Source of the DNA: Terriglobia bacterium
Lineage (GTDB): Bacteria; Acidobacteriota; Terriglobia; 20CM-2-55-15
Length of the DNA stretch: 64,000 bases
Reading direction: 5' to 3'
Assembly (NCBI GenBank): GCA_036496425.1
Contig: DASXLG010000367.1
Location: forward strand, 20,935 to 84,934
The translations under genes and the position numbers were made by a program. The notes under the pieces are model-generated. The model was given only the letters and a program-made list of their open reading frames with translations. It did no database searches and was not told where the DNA came from. Position 1 is the stretch's first letter, and the number at the start of each line of letters is the position of its first letter. Below are positions 17,875 through 29,915 of this stretch, in pieces.

Positions 17875-18318
17875 TTATTTCTCTTCGGCAGGAGTGGAAG
17901 TTGCCGGTCCCATACCGACAATTTCGAGGACGCATTCTGCGTCTTTTGCGCCGTCATAATGGATCTGCTTTCCGTAGTGCACGACGAAGCTCCCCGCAGG
18001 AACGGGCTTCATTCCCGCGAGATCGTATTTCGGGCCCGTGTTGACCCACCACGTTCCGGACAGAACCGTGATGTAGCGATCGTTTGGATGAAAGTGCGGA
18101 CGGCTGTTGTTATGTGGAAGCCACTTTTGCAGGACGATGTAGAGTCCTTCTTTCGAAGGATCGCCGACCAGTGTTGCGACTTCAGCGCCCTGGCCCTGCT
18201 TCACCCATTTAATGTCCTTCGGAAGCTGAATATTGATGGCCTTCGGGTTGAGTTCGGCTGCGCTCAGAGAGGCGAATCCGATAAAAAGGGCTGTGACGAT
18301 GCCGGCGAGACGAATCAT
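17875..18318 (-). CDS. Secreted cupin-domain protein
   Basis: A 147-residue protein with a signal peptide (MIRLAGIVTALFIGFASLSAAE) and one cupin barrel. The metal-binding first motif is RPHFHPNDRYITVLSG (His, His and Asp where Glu is usual). The second half is PVPAGSFVVHYGKQIHYDG, with another His. The start ATG 18318 has an excellent ribosome-binding site (AGGAGG, 18324-18329 region); a longer upstream frame is spurious. The reaction is unknown: periplasmic single-domain cupins of this type are commonly annotated only by fold. The gene precedes mvaB on the same strand, but with a repeat arm between them. Confidence 0.82.
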   Translation of the reverse strand: MIRLAGIVTALFIGFASLSAAELNPKAINIQLPKDIKWVKQGQGAEVATLVGDPSKEGLYIVLQKWLPHNNSRPHFHPNDRYITVLSGTWWVNTGPKYDLAGMKPVPAGSFVVHYGKQIHYDGAKDAECVLEIVGMGPATSTPAEEK

Positions 18319-18367
18319 GCGTCCTCCTGATAGGTTTTCCAGGCGATTGTATAACGAACGGCTCGTC

Positions 18368-19927
18368 CTAGGAACTGGACGTCTGAATCTGCGGGTTTCC
18401 GGGTTGCGCGTTGTTCTTTCGCAATGAGACGAACGCTTCATAGCAGAGCGAGAACAGCGGCGAACGATTCTTCCATATCAGCGCGACCCAGTGCCGGCGT
18501 TTCATTTGCGGGAAATAGATACCGCGGAAGGCCAGCCTGGCAAAAAACATAATGGAGCGTTCAGGGAAAGGGCGCTTGCGGATCCGCTGCAGACCTTCGG
18601 CGATCGCTCTGGCGCTATAGGCGCGGGTCCATGCTTCCCGGACCTCGGCTTCAGCTGCCTCGATGCTGATTTTGTCGGGCGTGTATGCCATCTGAAATGG
18701 ACGAAAGTCGAGCCAATGTTTAGGCCGCGTGAGCCGGCCGGCTTCGAGCAACCGGTCATATAGAGGAGTGGCGGGATACGGCGTCATCAGGCCGTAGACC
18801 GGAAGGCCCGGAGGCCACGAGTCCATCACGTCATGTGTCCGTTGCGCCACGCCAGGAGTGTCACCGTCCATCCCAAAGATGAAGGAAGTGATCGCGTAAA
18901 TGCCACGATCGGCCAGACGGTCTAATGCCAGCTTGTAGTCACCCGGTTTGTTGAAGGCTTTGTTGACGGCAGCGAGATTCGCGCTGTCGACGGATTCCAG
19001 CCCGATGAAGATCCACTTTCCTCCGCTCGCCTTGATCAGATCGAGCAGTTCTTCATCCTTCAATAAATTGATGCTGACCTGCGCGACCCAAGGCATCGCC
19101 GCGCCCTGAGCGATGATGTCGCGCAGCAGCGACTTCGTTCGTTTGACGTTGATGGCAAAGTTGTCATCAATGAAAAAGACTCCCATCTGACCACGTTCGG
19201 CGGCGGCCCGGCGCTTCAAGCTCAAGAGTTCGTCGACCACGCTCTGATTCGAGCGGAATCGAATCGCATCACCAAAGAATCCCGTTACGGTGCAGAAATC
19301 GCAGCCGTACGGGCACCCTCGTCCGGATTCGATCGGGACGACGTACAGACTCTCCCAGTTGTTTGTGAATCGGCGGACCAGGGAGAGTATCGGTTTGGGA
19401 ACCTTTTGCATGAGATTGAACTGCTGGAGATCCAGCGTCTCCCATGGGATTGGCGGATAGTCCGCCAGCGACGGTTTCACCTCGACGCCGCCTTCATTGA
19501 CCGGCTTGTATATCTCCTGGAGGTTACCTGCGGCCGCATCGGCGATAATCCTGGGCCATGTGTGGTCGGCTTCCCCAAGAGCGATCGCGTCGGCGTGCCG
19601 CGGTTCGCCGCTTCTGCCGAGAGGCTCGTCCGGCACTTCGGTAACATGAGGTCCGCCAAACACGACTTTGGCGCCGGCGCCTCGAATCGCGTCCGCCATG
19701 CGGTAGGCGCGAGCCGCCATTCGCGTCATCGCGCTGATTCCTGCAAGTTGGATGTTCTTGTCGCGGACAAATTGCGCGATCTCCGCTTCTGTCATCGGAT
19801 GCGCATTGCCGTCAATGAGATACACTTCGTGCTCAGGCGGCGTGAGCGCTTTCAGCAGGAACATCCAAAGATGGGGCATGAAGTTCCGCGTCACGCCATT
19901 GTCGGGACTGTATAAGAGAATATTCAT
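18368..19927 (-). CDS. B12-binding-domain radical SAM protein
   Basis: A 519-residue enzyme. Residues about 1-150 form a Rossmann-like cobalamin-binding domain (MNILLYSPDNG, GISAMTRMA, KVVFGGPHVTEVP, ALGEADHTWPRI). The radical SAM domain follows with the cluster ligands in ESGRGCPYGCDFCTVTGFFG (CxxxCxxC). Further motifs are FFIDDNFAINVKRT and WIFIGLESVDSANL. The C-terminal part resembles the DUF4070 region seen in hopanoid- and lipid-modifying members. The substrate cannot be assigned. It is transcribed in the same direction as the surrounding leucine genes, with no sequence link to them. Confidence 0.85.
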   Translation of the reverse strand: MNILLYSPDNGVTRNFMPHLWMFLLKALTPPEHEVYLIDGNAHPMTEAEIAQFVRDKNIQLAGISAMTRMAARAYRMADAIRGAGAKVVFGGPHVTEVPDEPLGRSGEPRHADAIALGEADHTWPRIIADAAAGNLQEIYKPVNEGGVEVKPSLADYPPIPWETLDLQQFNLMQKVPKPILSLVRRFTNNWESLYVVPIESGRGCPYGCDFCTVTGFFGDAIRFRSNQSVVDELLSLKRRAAAERGQMGVFFIDDNFAINVKRTKSLLRDIIAQGAAMPWVAQVSINLLKDEELLDLIKASGGKWIFIGLESVDSANLAAVNKAFNKPGDYKLALDRLADRGIYAITSFIFGMDGDTPGVAQRTHDVMDSWPPGLPVYGLMTPYPATPLYDRLLEAGRLTRPKHWLDFRPFQMAYTPDKISIEAAEAEVREAWTRAYSARAIAEGLQRIRKRPFPERSIMFFARLAFRGIYFPQMKRRHWVALIWKNRSPLFSLCYEAFVSLRKNNAQPGNPQIQTSSS

Positions 19928-20001
19928 CAGTTCGGGCGTACTGTATCAGTCCCGCGCCGCGGATGCCAAAGAAAACCGTTCGTGTTCTTGCCGCTGTCCG
20001 A

Positions 20002-20364
20002 TTATTCGATGACAACAACAACCTGGCCCATCTCCAAACTCTCTCCCGGCTGGCAGCGGATTTCCGATATTCGTCCCGCTTTGGCGGCGTAGAGAGTGGT
20101 TTCCATTTTCATGGACTCCATGATGGCAACCGGTTGCTTTGGAGCGACGGCATCGCCGATCGCGACTTCGAGACGCAGCAGCTTGCCAGGCATCAATGCC
20201 GTGACTTCGTTCGAGCCGGAGTCCGTGCTCTGGTGAGCTGAATCGGATTGGGTCGGTCGAGGAAGATAGTAGGTTCTGCCGTCCAGCCAGACCGCAATTG
20301 CGCCGCGCCCGTGGAGAACGCGATAACGGTGACGTTTCCCGCCGATTTCAATGTACTCGATCAT
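20002..20364 (-). CDS. Biotin carboxyl carrier protein of an acyl-CoA carboxylase
   Basis: A 120-residue biotinyl carrier. The biotinylation site is in AIMESMKMETTLYA, in the C-terminal lipoyl/biotinyl fold (about residues 50-120), which opens with EVTALMPGKLLRLEVAIGDAV. The N-terminal 45 residues are the usual adaptor. The start overlaps the stop of the biotin carboxylase gene (ATGA), so the two are coupled. Together they correspond to one methylcrotonyl-CoA carboxylase alpha chain split in two. The encoded protein ends about 75 bp before the radical SAM gene. Confidence 0.93.
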   Translation of the reverse strand: MIEYIEIGGKRHRYRVLHGRGAIAVWLDGRTYYLPRPTQSDSAHQSTDSGSNEVTALMPGKLLRLEVAIGDAVAPKQPVAIMESMKMETTLYAAKAGRISEIRCQPGESLEMGQVVVVIE

Positions 20365-21776
20365 GAATTCCGCCAGGCGCCCGATGTCCAGACGTCTTGA
20401 AAGGCATCTTGTTTCGCCGCCGCGGCGCGGGGTTTGACGGATGCCACGGCCCTTACTTCCGGAGGAATTTCCGAAGGCGGCGCAAGCAACTGCTCATGCG
20501 CCGTGATGAATCCGGTATCGAGTTTCCCGGCGGCAAAGTCCTCGCTCGAGATGACGCGGTTCAGGAAGTCGATATTGTTGCGGACGCCTAACAGAACGAA
20601 GTCGTCCAGTGCGCGCTTCATGCGAGCGATCGAGGCCTCGCGGCTCGGCGCCCACACGATCAGCTTCGCCAGGATCGGATCGAAGTGGTGCGTTACGACG
20701 GATCCTCGCGCGATGCCGGAATCGAGCCGGACTCCGGGACCCAGTGGCGGCTCGAAAATCTCGACCGTACCGGTTGCCGGCCTGAAGTTTTCTTCCGGAA
20801 CTTCCGCGTAAATCCGGCATTCCAGCGCGTGACCGGTCTGGCGAAGGTCGGATTGCGCGTAGCCCAGCTTCTGGCCGGAGGCGATCAGCACCTGCTCTCG
20901 AACGAGGTCGAGTCCGGTCGTCATTTCTGTTATGGGATGTTCAACCTGAAGCCGGGTGTTCATCTCGAGAAAATAAAACTTCCCGGACGGATCGAGGATG
21001 AATTCGACCGTTCCGGCGCTGCGGTATCCGGCGGCCTGCGCCGCCGCGACCGCTGCCGCGCCCATTTGCGCGCGCAGATCGCGTGTCATCACCGGCGAAG
21101 GCGTCTCTTCGATGATTTTCTGATGGCGCCGCTGGATCGAGCATTCGCGTTCGAAAATGTGGACGGCATGGCCATTGGCGTCTCCCAGAATCTGAAATTC
21201 GATATGCCGGGGCTGCCGGATGTACTTTTCGACGAAGACCCTTTCATTCCCGAACGCTGCGGAAGCCTCCCGCGAGGCGGAGGCCATCGCTTCCTTCAAT
21301 CCGGCAGGAGATTCCACGAGGCGCATTCCTTTTCCGCCGCCACCTCCGACAGCTTTCACGAGAACCGGGAATTCGTTGGCCGGCGGATCTCCGCTCCACG
21401 TCGGGACGACCGGAACCCCGGCCTCTTGCATCACCCGTTTTGATTCGAGCTTGTCGCCCATCGTCCGGATTGTTTCCGCTTGCGGACCAATAAAGAGGAT
21501 GCCGGCCCGATCGCATTCTTCGGCGAGTGAGGGATTTTCGGAGAGAAAACCGTATCCGGGATGAATCGCCTCGGCGCCGGTCTCCGTGGCAGCACGAACG
21601 ATCTCCGCGGCGTCGAGATAGCTCGAGATCTCCCGTATTTCGCGGGTTGTCCGGACGTGGAGGGATTCCTTGTCCGGGTCTGTGAAAACGGCGACCGGTT
21701 CGATCCCCATCTCGCGCAAGGTGAAAGCGATCCGGATGGCAATCTCGCCGCGATTGGCAATGAGAACTTTCCGCAT
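20361..21776 (-). CDS. Biotin carboxylase subunit of acyl-CoA (methylcrotonyl-CoA) carboxylase
   Basis: A 471-residue ATP-grasp biotin carboxylase that charges the neighbouring BCCP with CO2. It has MRKVLIANRGEIAIRI at the N-terminus, the ATP-binding VKAVGGGGGKGMRLVES loop, RHIEFQILGD, FERECSIQRRHQKIIEE and the catalytic FLEMNTRLQVEHPITEM. The length matches stand-alone biotin carboxylases; fused MCC alpha chains are about 650 residues or more. Its ATG shares a base with the stop of the upstream enoyl-CoA hydratase (TAATG). Assignment to MCC rather than PCC or ACC rests on the adjacent MCC-beta and methylglutaconyl-CoA hydratase genes. Confidence 0.93.
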   Translation of the reverse strand: MRKVLIANRGEIAIRIAFTLREMGIEPVAVFTDPDKESLHVRTTREIREISSYLDAAEIVRAATETGAEAIHPGYGFLSENPSLAEECDRAGILFIGPQAETIRTMGDKLESKRVMQEAGVPVVPTWSGDPPANEFPVLVKAVGGGGGKGMRLVESPAGLKEAMASASREASAAFGNERVFVEKYIRQPRHIEFQILGDANGHAVHIFERECSIQRRHQKIIEETPSPVMTRDLRAQMGAAAVAAAQAAGYRSAGTVEFILDPSGKFYFLEMNTRLQVEHPITEMTTGLDLVREQVLIASGQKLGYAQSDLRQTGHALECRIYAEVPEENFRPATGTVEIFEPPLGPGVRLDSGIARGSVVTHHFDPILAKLIVWAPSREASIARMKRALDDFVLLGVRNNIDFLNRVISSEDFAAGKLDTGFITAHEQLLAPPSEIPPEVRAVASVKPRAAAAKQDAFQDVWTSGAWRNS

Positions 21777-22552
21777 TATTTGTCGATCCAGGGTGGCTTC
21801 TGATGATCCAGAAAGGCCTGCATGCCGCGCTGCCCTTCGGTGCCCGTGCGGGCCTGCGCGATCGCCTCGGCGGCAAACTCCAGCGAGCTTTCGAGCGTGC
21901 GGGCGGCGACGCCGAAGATCAGATCTTTCGCCGCGCCGATCGCTCCGGGCGCCGATGTCAGGATCTGGGAAACTTTCGACTCGACCAGCGCGTCGAGGGC
22001 GGCTTCGTGCGAAACAACATGCTGAATCAGGCCGATGCTCATCGCCACGGGGGCGAGAAAACGCTCGCCGGTGATGAAGAACTCCCTGGCGCGCCCCGGC
22101 CCTACACGCGCGATGACGAATGGAGAAATGATCGCCGGAATGATGCCGAGTTTTACTTCGGTAAACCCGAATTGCGCGGACTCGAGAGCCACGCCGATAT
22201 CACATGCAGCAACCAGCCCGGCGCCTCCGCCAAGCGCAGCGCCGTGGACGCGGGCGATTACCGGCTTCGGACACTTCGCGATCGCCAGATACATGCGGCC
22301 GAGAGCGCGCGCATCCGCCAGGTTCTCTTCGTAGGTGTATTGAACCATCCCCTTCATCCAGTTCAGATCCGCGCCGGCACAGAACGACTTGCCGTTTCCG
22401 GCCAGAACGATCACGCGAACATCGTCGCGGCGGCCGAGCTCGATGAACTCATCGGTGACCTGTTTGATCAGTTCGTCGTTGAATGCATTGTGGACGTCGG
22501 GACGGTCGAGGAAGACAAAAGCGACCTTCTTGTGGATATCAATCTTCAACAT
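21776..22552 (-). CDS. liuC: Enoyl-CoA hydratase, probable methylglutaconyl-CoA hydratase
   Basis: Crotonase-fold enzyme expected to hydrate 3-methylglutaconyl-CoA to HMG-CoA, between MCC and HMG-CoA lyase. Its landmarks are RPDVHNAFND, the oxyanion-hole region AGNGKSFCAGADLNWMKGM (ADLNWM is typical of methylglutaconyl-CoA hydratases), and VHGAALGGGAGLVAACDI with the TEVKLGIIPA loop. The start is ATG 22552 (MLKIDIHKKVAF, 258 residues). An in-frame ATG at 22597 lies inside a 45-bp tandem repeat and would add 15 repeat-encoded residues. The gene is coupled to the biotin carboxylase downstream. Confidence 0.88.
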   Translation of the reverse strand: MLKIDIHKKVAFVFLDRPDVHNAFNDELIKQVTDEFIELGRRDDVRVIVLAGNGKSFCAGADLNWMKGMVQYTYEENLADARALGRMYLAIAKCPKPVIARVHGAALGGGAGLVAACDIGVALESAQFGFTEVKLGIIPAIISPFVIARVGPGRAREFFITGERFLAPVAMSIGLIQHVVSHEAALDALVESKVSQILTSAPGAIGAAKDLIFGVAARTLESSLEFAAEAIAQARTGTEGQRGMQAFLDHQKPPWIDK

Positions 22553-22642
22553 CTGGTACACGCTGCGCCCTGGCGGGCTTGCATTCGCTCCGCTCATCTA
22601 GTACACGCTGCGCCCTGGCGGGCTTGCATTCGCTCCGCTCAT
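22553..22642. repeat. Two tandem 45-bp repeats (CATTCGCTCCGCTCAT family), copy 1
   Basis: Units 22553-22597 and 22598-22642 differ at one base (CTGGTA or CTAGTA). Each contains GCCCTGGCGGGC, a short palindrome, followed by CATTCGCTCCGCTCAT. They fill nearly all of the gap between mccB (stop 22648) and liuC (ATG 22552). The same core recurs as a 45-bp pair at 35781-35870 between imuA and imuB. Confidence 0.92.
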
Positions 22643-22647
22643 GTAGG

Positions 22648-24240
22648 TTACATCCGGAACACGCCAAAGCGGGTTTCCTCCTGTGGCGCATTCATTGCGG
22701 CCGATATACCAAGGGCAAGAACCATTCGGGTATCTAAAGGATCGATAACGCCATCGTCCCACAGCCGTGCCGTGCTGTAAAACGCGTTACCTTCTTCGGC
22801 GTACTTGTCGAGCGTCGGCTTCATGAATTCCTGCTGCTGCTCCGCGGTCATGGTTTTTCCGTGTGCCTTAAGCTGATCGAGCTTTACTTGAAGCAGCACA
22901 TTCGCGGCCTGCTCGCCGCCCATGACGGAGATTCGCGCGTTCGGCCACATCCAAAGCTGACGAGGCCCGTAGGCCCTGCCGCACATCCCGTAATTACCGG
23001 CGCCATACGATCCGCCGATGATCACTGTAAATTTCGGCACGGCCACGCTGGCCACGGCATTGACCATTTTGGCGCCGTCCTTCGCGATGCCGCCTTCTTC
23101 AAATTTTTTGCCGACCATGAAGCCGGTAATGTTCTGCAGGAATACGAGAGGAATGTTGCGTTGTGCGCAAAGTTCGATGAAATGGGTTGCCTTCAATGCG
23201 CTTTCGGAGAACAGGACGCCGTTGTTTCCGATGATCCCAACGGAATAACCCCAGATTCGCGCGAATCCGCAAACGACGGTCGGCCCGTATAACGCCTTGA
23301 ACTCATGAAACCAGCTTGCGTCGACGATCCGCGAAATCACCTCGCGGACGTCGTACGACTTTCTGAGATCGCTGGGAATGATGCCGTAAAGCTCCCGGGG
23401 ATCCTGCTGCGGTTCTTCAGTCTCGGCGGCCTGCGGCGCCTGCTTCGTGGATTGAGGAATCGAACGGAAAATATCGCGGACGATGCGCAGAGCATCGGCG
23501 TCATTCCGGGCGCAATGGTCGGCAACGCCGGAAATCCGGCAATGAACGTCCGCTCCGCCCAATTCCTCCGCCGTGACTTCTTCGCCCGTGGCTGCTTTCA
23601 CCAGCGGCGGTCCTCCGAGGAAAATGGTTCCCTGATTTCGAACAATGACAGCTTCATCGCTCATGGCAGGAACATATGCGCCGCCTGCCGTACATGACCC
23701 GAGCACCGCAGCGACCTGATAGATCCCCGTGCCGGACATTCGCGCCTGGTTATAGAAGATGCGTCCGAAATGATCGCGGTCCGGAAAAACCTCGGCTTGA
23801 AGCGGAAGAAAGGCGCCGCCGGAATCGACGAGATAGAGGCAGGGCAAGTGATTCTGCATCGCGATTTCCTGTGCCCGCAGATGCTTTTTGACCGTGATCG
23901 GGAAGTATGTTCCGCCTTTGACTGTGGCGTCGTTGGCGACGATGATGGTCTGATGACCTTGAATGACTCCTATGCCCGTGACGAGGCCGGCGCAGGGAGC
24001 TTCGTCGTCATACATGCCGGTGGCGGCCAGAGCGCTGAATTCGAGGAAAGGCGTCCCGGGATCGACCACCGCATCGATGCGTTCCCGGACGAACATCTTT
24101 CCGCGTTCCTTGTGGCGCTTGACCGAAGCTTCCCCGCCGCCCTTTTTAACTGTGTCGAGTTTTGTCCGGAGATTCGCGACCAGCGCTGTCATGGCCGCGT
24201 GATTGGATTGGAAAATGGCGTCGCTATTTTTTGCGTACAT
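22648..24240 (-). CDS. mccB: Methylcrotonyl-CoA carboxylase beta subunit (carboxyltransferase)
   Basis: Carboxyltransferase that moves CO2 from biotin to 3-methylcrotonyl-CoA in leucine degradation. It has the MCC-beta signature [20 protein letters not shown], with [14 protein letters not shown] and [16 protein letters not shown] in the N-lobe, and [15 protein letters not shown] with [19 protein letters not shown] in the C-lobe. The start is put at ATG 24240 ([11 protein letters not shown], 530 residues), which matches the family length of about 535 and overlaps the B12 subunit stop by 17 bp. An ATG at 24252 is also possible. Neither has a clear ribosome-binding site, consistent with coupling. 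Confidence 0.94.
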   Translation of the reverse strand: MYAKNSDAIFQSNHAAMTALVANLRTKLDTVKKGGGEASVKRHKERGKMFVRERIDAVVDPGTPFLEFSALAATGMYDDEAPCAGLVTGIGVIQGHQTIIVANDATVKGGTYFPITVKKHLRAQEIAMQNHLPCLYLVDSGGAFLPLQAEVFPDRDHFGRIFYNQARMSGTGIYQVAAVLGSCTAGGAYVPAMSDEAVIVRNQGTIFLGGPPLVKAATGEEVTAEELGGADVHCRISGVADHCARNDADALRIVRDIFRSIPQSTKQAPQAAETEEPQQDPRELYGIIPSDLRKSYDVREVISRIVDASWFHEFKALYGPTVVCGFARIWGYSVGIIGNNGVLFSESALKATHFIELCAQRNIPLVFLQNITGFMVGKKFEEGGIAKDGAKMVNAVASVAVPKFTVIIGGSYGAGNYGMCGRAYGPRQLWMWPNARISVMGGEQAANVLLQVKLDQLKAHGKTMTAEQQQEFMKPTLDKYAEEGNAFYSTARLWDDGVIDPLDTRMVLALGISAAMNAPQEETRFGVFRM

Positions 24241-24627
24241 GCGAACGAACATAACGGACGATATCTTCGGTCGAGGCGCCAGGCTGAAAAATTTCAGCGA
24301 CGCCCAACTCCTTGAGCTTGGTGACGTCCTGGTCCGGAATGATACCGCCGACAATCACCAGAACGTCATCGAGCCGCTCTTTTTTCATCAACTCCATGAT
24401 CCGCGGGCATAACGTCATGTGCGCGCCGGAGAGCACGGACAATCCGACGACGTCGGCATCCTCCTGCAGGGCCGCGTTGACCACCTGCTCCGGCGTCTGC
24501 CGCAAGCCGGTATAGATCACCTCGAATCCGGCGTCGCGGAACGCGCGGGCAATCACCTTGGCGCCGCGGTCATGACCGTCGAGGCCCGGCTTCGCGACAA
24601 CCACACGAATCTTTTCGGTCGTACTCA

Positions 24628-24628
<1 letters not shown>
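24224..24628 (-). CDS. Methylmalonyl-CoA mutase, B12-binding small subunit
   Basis: A 134-residue stand-alone cobalamin-binding domain. The base-off/His-on motif DxHxxG is present in [15 protein letters not shown], followed by the SxL (GLSVLSGAH) and GG ([11 protein letters not shown]) elements. It partners the adjacent large subunit, giving the two-chain arrangement found in archaea and several bacteria. Its ATG overlaps the stop of the large-subunit gene by one base (TGATG). The C-terminal helix ends [12 protein letters not shown]. Confidence 0.94.
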
Positions 24629-27712
<3,084 letters not shown>

Positions 27713-27715
27713 AAG

Positions 27716-27788
27716 AACGGAACACAAGAAGCACAAGAGGCACAAGAATCGGTCTTTCTTGTGCCTCTTGTGCTTCTTGTGTTCCGTT
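27716..27788. repeat. Long palindrome of CTTGTG-type words (copy 3)
   Basis: Perfect 33-bp inverted repeat: 27716-27748 against 27756-27788, loop 7 nt. The right arm is four phased 9-nt words (TTCTTGTGCC, TCTTGTGCTT, CTTGTGTTCC and flank). It starts 4 bp after the proS stop and ends 16 bp before the next start. A hairpin this strong would be expected to stall or end transcription from proS. Confidence 0.95.
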
Positions 27789-27803
27789 CCCTAGACTCTC
27801 ATC

Positions 27804-28394
27804 ATGTCTGACGATCGCGGGACCTGGATCCGGCATTTCCTGTATCTCGCCCTGTTTGCGGCGGCATTTCACAGTCTTCAGTTCCTCGCCTCGCTCTTAC
27901 TGTGGGTCAATACCAGTTCCCCCGTTCTCATGGCGTACGGCGTCGATGCTGCAGTCAGCGCGTTTGCCGCTCTCGTTCTCGCGGCGCGCCTCGAGCGCGA
28001 CTGGCGGAATAAATTCATTGCATACGGTTATATGCTCGCCGCCGCGCTGTCCTTCTATCTTGGCGCGTCCATGTTGTGGATCGGCCGGCGTCCGCGGACC
28101 AGCATCCTCGGGATCGTCCTGGCGGCTGTCTCGATGCTCGTTATTCCCATCGTTGGCTCTTACATGAAAGTTTTAGCGGTGGAACTTCGCAGTCAGGCGT
28201 TAAAATCGGCAGCGATATTCACATTCGGCAACTCGTACCTTTCGATGGTCCTTCTGACTGCTTTGCTGGTGAGCTACGGGATGAACTTGCGGTGGGGCGA
28301 TCCGCTGGGTGCGCTGGTGATGTTTCCATTCATGGCGCAAAAAGGGATTCAGATTCTGCTCGAGGAAGGGAAGCATGAATACGTGGAAGATTAA
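27804..28394 (+). CDS. CDF-like six-helix membrane protein with degenerate metal sites
   Basis: A 196-residue integral membrane protein with about six helices. Its layout and C-terminal segment (WGDPLGALVMFPFMAQKGIQIL) resemble the transmembrane domain of cation diffusion facilitators, especially short members without a cytoplasmic domain. The metal site is not preserved by eye: helix 2 has GVDAAVSA in place of a D-x3-D pattern, and helix 5 has IFTFGNSYLS where H/D-x3-D is expected. It may not transport cations. The next gene starts inside its last codons (20-bp overlap), so the two are co-translated. Confidence 0.6.
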   Translation: MSDDRGTWIRHFLYLALFAAAFHSLQFLASLLLWVNTSSPVLMAYGVDAAVSAFAALVLAARLERDWRNKFIAYGYMLAAALSFYLGASMLWIGRRPRTSILGIVLAAVSMLVIPIVGSYMKVLAVELRSQALKSAAIFTFGNSYLSMVLLTALLVSYGMNLRWGDPLGALVMFPFMAQKGIQILLEEGKHEYVED

Positions 28395-29772
28395 GGCTGC
28401 TCTGGTCTGCCTGGTTTGCCTGCTTCTTGGGCCCGTGTCCGGCGCGCAACCGCAGCAGCGCCCGAATGGCGTGATCGTGATTCAGGGCGCGACGATCATC
28501 ACCGGAACCGGCAGTCCATCCATCCGGAACGGTACGATCCTGATCGACGGCGGCCGCATTCGAGGCGTTGGCGCGAAAGGTGAGGTCCAGGTGCCGAAAG
28601 ATGCCCAGGTCATCGATGCGCGCGGCAAATGGATCATTCCCGGTCTGATCGATGCGCACGTTCATTTCTCACAGTCGGCCGGTCTCTATACGCGGCCGGA
28701 CGTCATCGACCTCCGCAAGTGGCGTCCGTACGAAAAGGAAATGGATTGGATCAAGCAGCGGCTGCCGTACACCCTTGCGCATTACATCGCTTCGGGCATT
28801 ACCGGCGTGGTCGACTGCGGCGGGCCAATGTGGAATTTCGAGATGCGCGATATCGCCAATCGTACGGCAAAGGCGCCCCGCGTCGCCGTCGCAGGGCCGT
28901 TGATTGCAACTTATCTTCCCCCGACGACCTGGCCGAACGACCCCGACATCGTCAAGCCGAATACTCCGGCCGAGGCCCGCGCGCTTGTACGCAAGCAGTT
29001 AGAACATAAGCCGGATCTGATCAAGCTGTGGTGGATCCGGACACCCGGGGATAATCTCGATCAACAGGTCCAGATCATGTCGGCCGCTATCGATGAAAGC
29101 AAGTCCCGTGGCGTTCGCGTGGCCGTACACGCCACCGAACTCGAGACCGCGAAAGCCGCCCTTCGCGCCGGCGCGGACATCCTCGTCCACAGTGTCAGCG
29201 ATCAACGGGTCGACGCGCAGTTCATCAATCTCGTGAAGAGCCGCGACATTATTTATATGACCACGTTGTGGGTCGAGGAAGGCTACCGCATGGTTCTCAA
29301 TCAGCAGGTCTCTTTGAATGACTTCGAAAAGAAGGTCGGCGATCCGGAAGTGATTGCCACCTGGAGCGATCTCGCCAAGATTCCACCGGAGCAGATTCCC
29401 GGCGGTATCCCGGACATCCTTCCGCCGCCGAAGCGGCCGGTCGCCTATGACAACCTGATGATACTGGAAGCTGCAGGGGTCCGGATTGTCGGCGCCACCG
29501 ATGCCGGCAATATCGGAACACTTCACGGGGCCTCGCTCCATCGTGAATTCGAACTGATGGCGGATGCGGGCATGCGGCCGATGGACATCATCGTATCGGC
29601 GACAAAGAATGCCGCAGCCGTCATGGGACGCCAGGCCGAGCTCGGGACGCTCGAAAAAGGGAAGTACGCCGATCTTGTCATTCTCGACGCGGATCCGCTC
29701 GTCGATATCAAGAACACCAGGAAGATTTCCAGAGTGATGAAAGCCGGTGAATTCTATGAAGGGGGAAATTAG
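28375..29772 (+). CDS. Secreted amidohydrolase (imidazolonepropionase-like)
   Basis: A 465-residue metal-dependent hydrolase with a Sec signal (hydrophobic stretch about 8-22, cleavage after SGAQ). Metal-binding strand: IPGLIDAHVHFSQ (HxH). Later landmarks are VAVHATELETAKAALRAGAD, GATDAGNIGTLHGASLHREFEL and the C-terminal LGTLEKGKYADLVILDADPL. Members hydrolyse cyclic amides or dipeptides; the substrate is not deducible. Ribosome-binding site GGAAGGG lies just before the ATG. The last codons and stop fall inside a 44-bp perfect inverted repeat arm. Confidence 0.87.
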   Translation: MNTWKIKAALVCLVCLLLGPVSGAQPQQRPNGVIVIQGATIITGTGSPSIRNGTILIDGGRIRGVGAKGEVQVPKDAQVIDARGKWIIPGLIDAHVHFSQSAGLYTRPDVIDLRKWRPYEKEMDWIKQRLPYTLAHYIASGITGVVDCGGPMWNFEMRDIANRTAKAPRVAVAGPLIATYLPPTTWPNDPDIVKPNTPAEARALVRKQLEHKPDLIKLWWIRTPGDNLDQQVQIMSAAIDESKSRGVRVAVHATELETAKAALRAGADILVHSVSDQRVDAQFINLVKSRDIIYMTTLWVEEGYRMVLNQQVSLNDFEKKVGDPEVIATWSDLAKIPPEQIPGGIPDILPPPKRPVAYDNLMILEAAGVRIVGATDAGNIGTLHGASLHREFELMADAGMRPMDIIVSATKNAAAVMGRQAELGTLEKGKYADLVILDADPLVDIKNTRKISRVMKAGEFYEGGN

Positions 29773-29866
29773 CCGCAGATGACGCGGATGGCGCAGATGG
29801 GCGCGCACGAAAGACCTTTGCTGCGCCCATCTGCGCCATCCGCGTCATCTGCGGCTAATTTCCCCC
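29761..29866. repeat. 44-bp perfect palindrome of GCAGATGNC words
   Basis: Left arm 29761-29804 and right arm 29823-29866 are exact reverse complements over 44 bp, loop 18 nt. The arms are phased 9-nt words (GCAGATGAC, GCGGATGGC, GCAGATGGG) flanked by GGGGGAAATTAGCC. The architecture is the same as the CTTGTG palindromes but the word is different. It contains the stop codon of the amidohydrolase and ends 12 bp before the iron-permease promoter. Confidence 0.95.
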
Positions 29867-29878
29867 TCCTATTTTTCC

Positions 29879-29909
29879 TTGAAAATGAGAATCATTTTCA
29901 CTTAGGCTT
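29879..29909 (+). promoter_or_regulatory. Promoter with overlapping Fur box
   Basis: TGAAAATGAgaaTCATTTTCA (29880-29900) is a perfect 9+9 dyad very close to the consensus Fur operator. It lies between a likely -35 (TTGAAA, 29879-29884) and a -10-like TAGGCT (29903-29908), 18 bp apart. Iron-loaded Fur bound there would block polymerase. The iron permease starts at 29916. Confidence 0.85.
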
Positions 29910-29915
29910 GTAACC

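Noticed and set aside
17826..17957. N-terminal 44-residue extension of HMG-CoA lyase
   Set aside because: It is encoded by a repeat arm and the 3' end of the cupin gene; the GTG at 17825 gives the normal enzyme length.
20361..24240. Propionyl-CoA carboxylase as the identity of the carboxylase genes next to methylmalonyl-CoA mutase
   Set aside because: The carboxyltransferase has the MCC-beta signature [18 protein letters not shown], and the neighbouring hydratase and HMG-CoA lyase point to leucine degradation.
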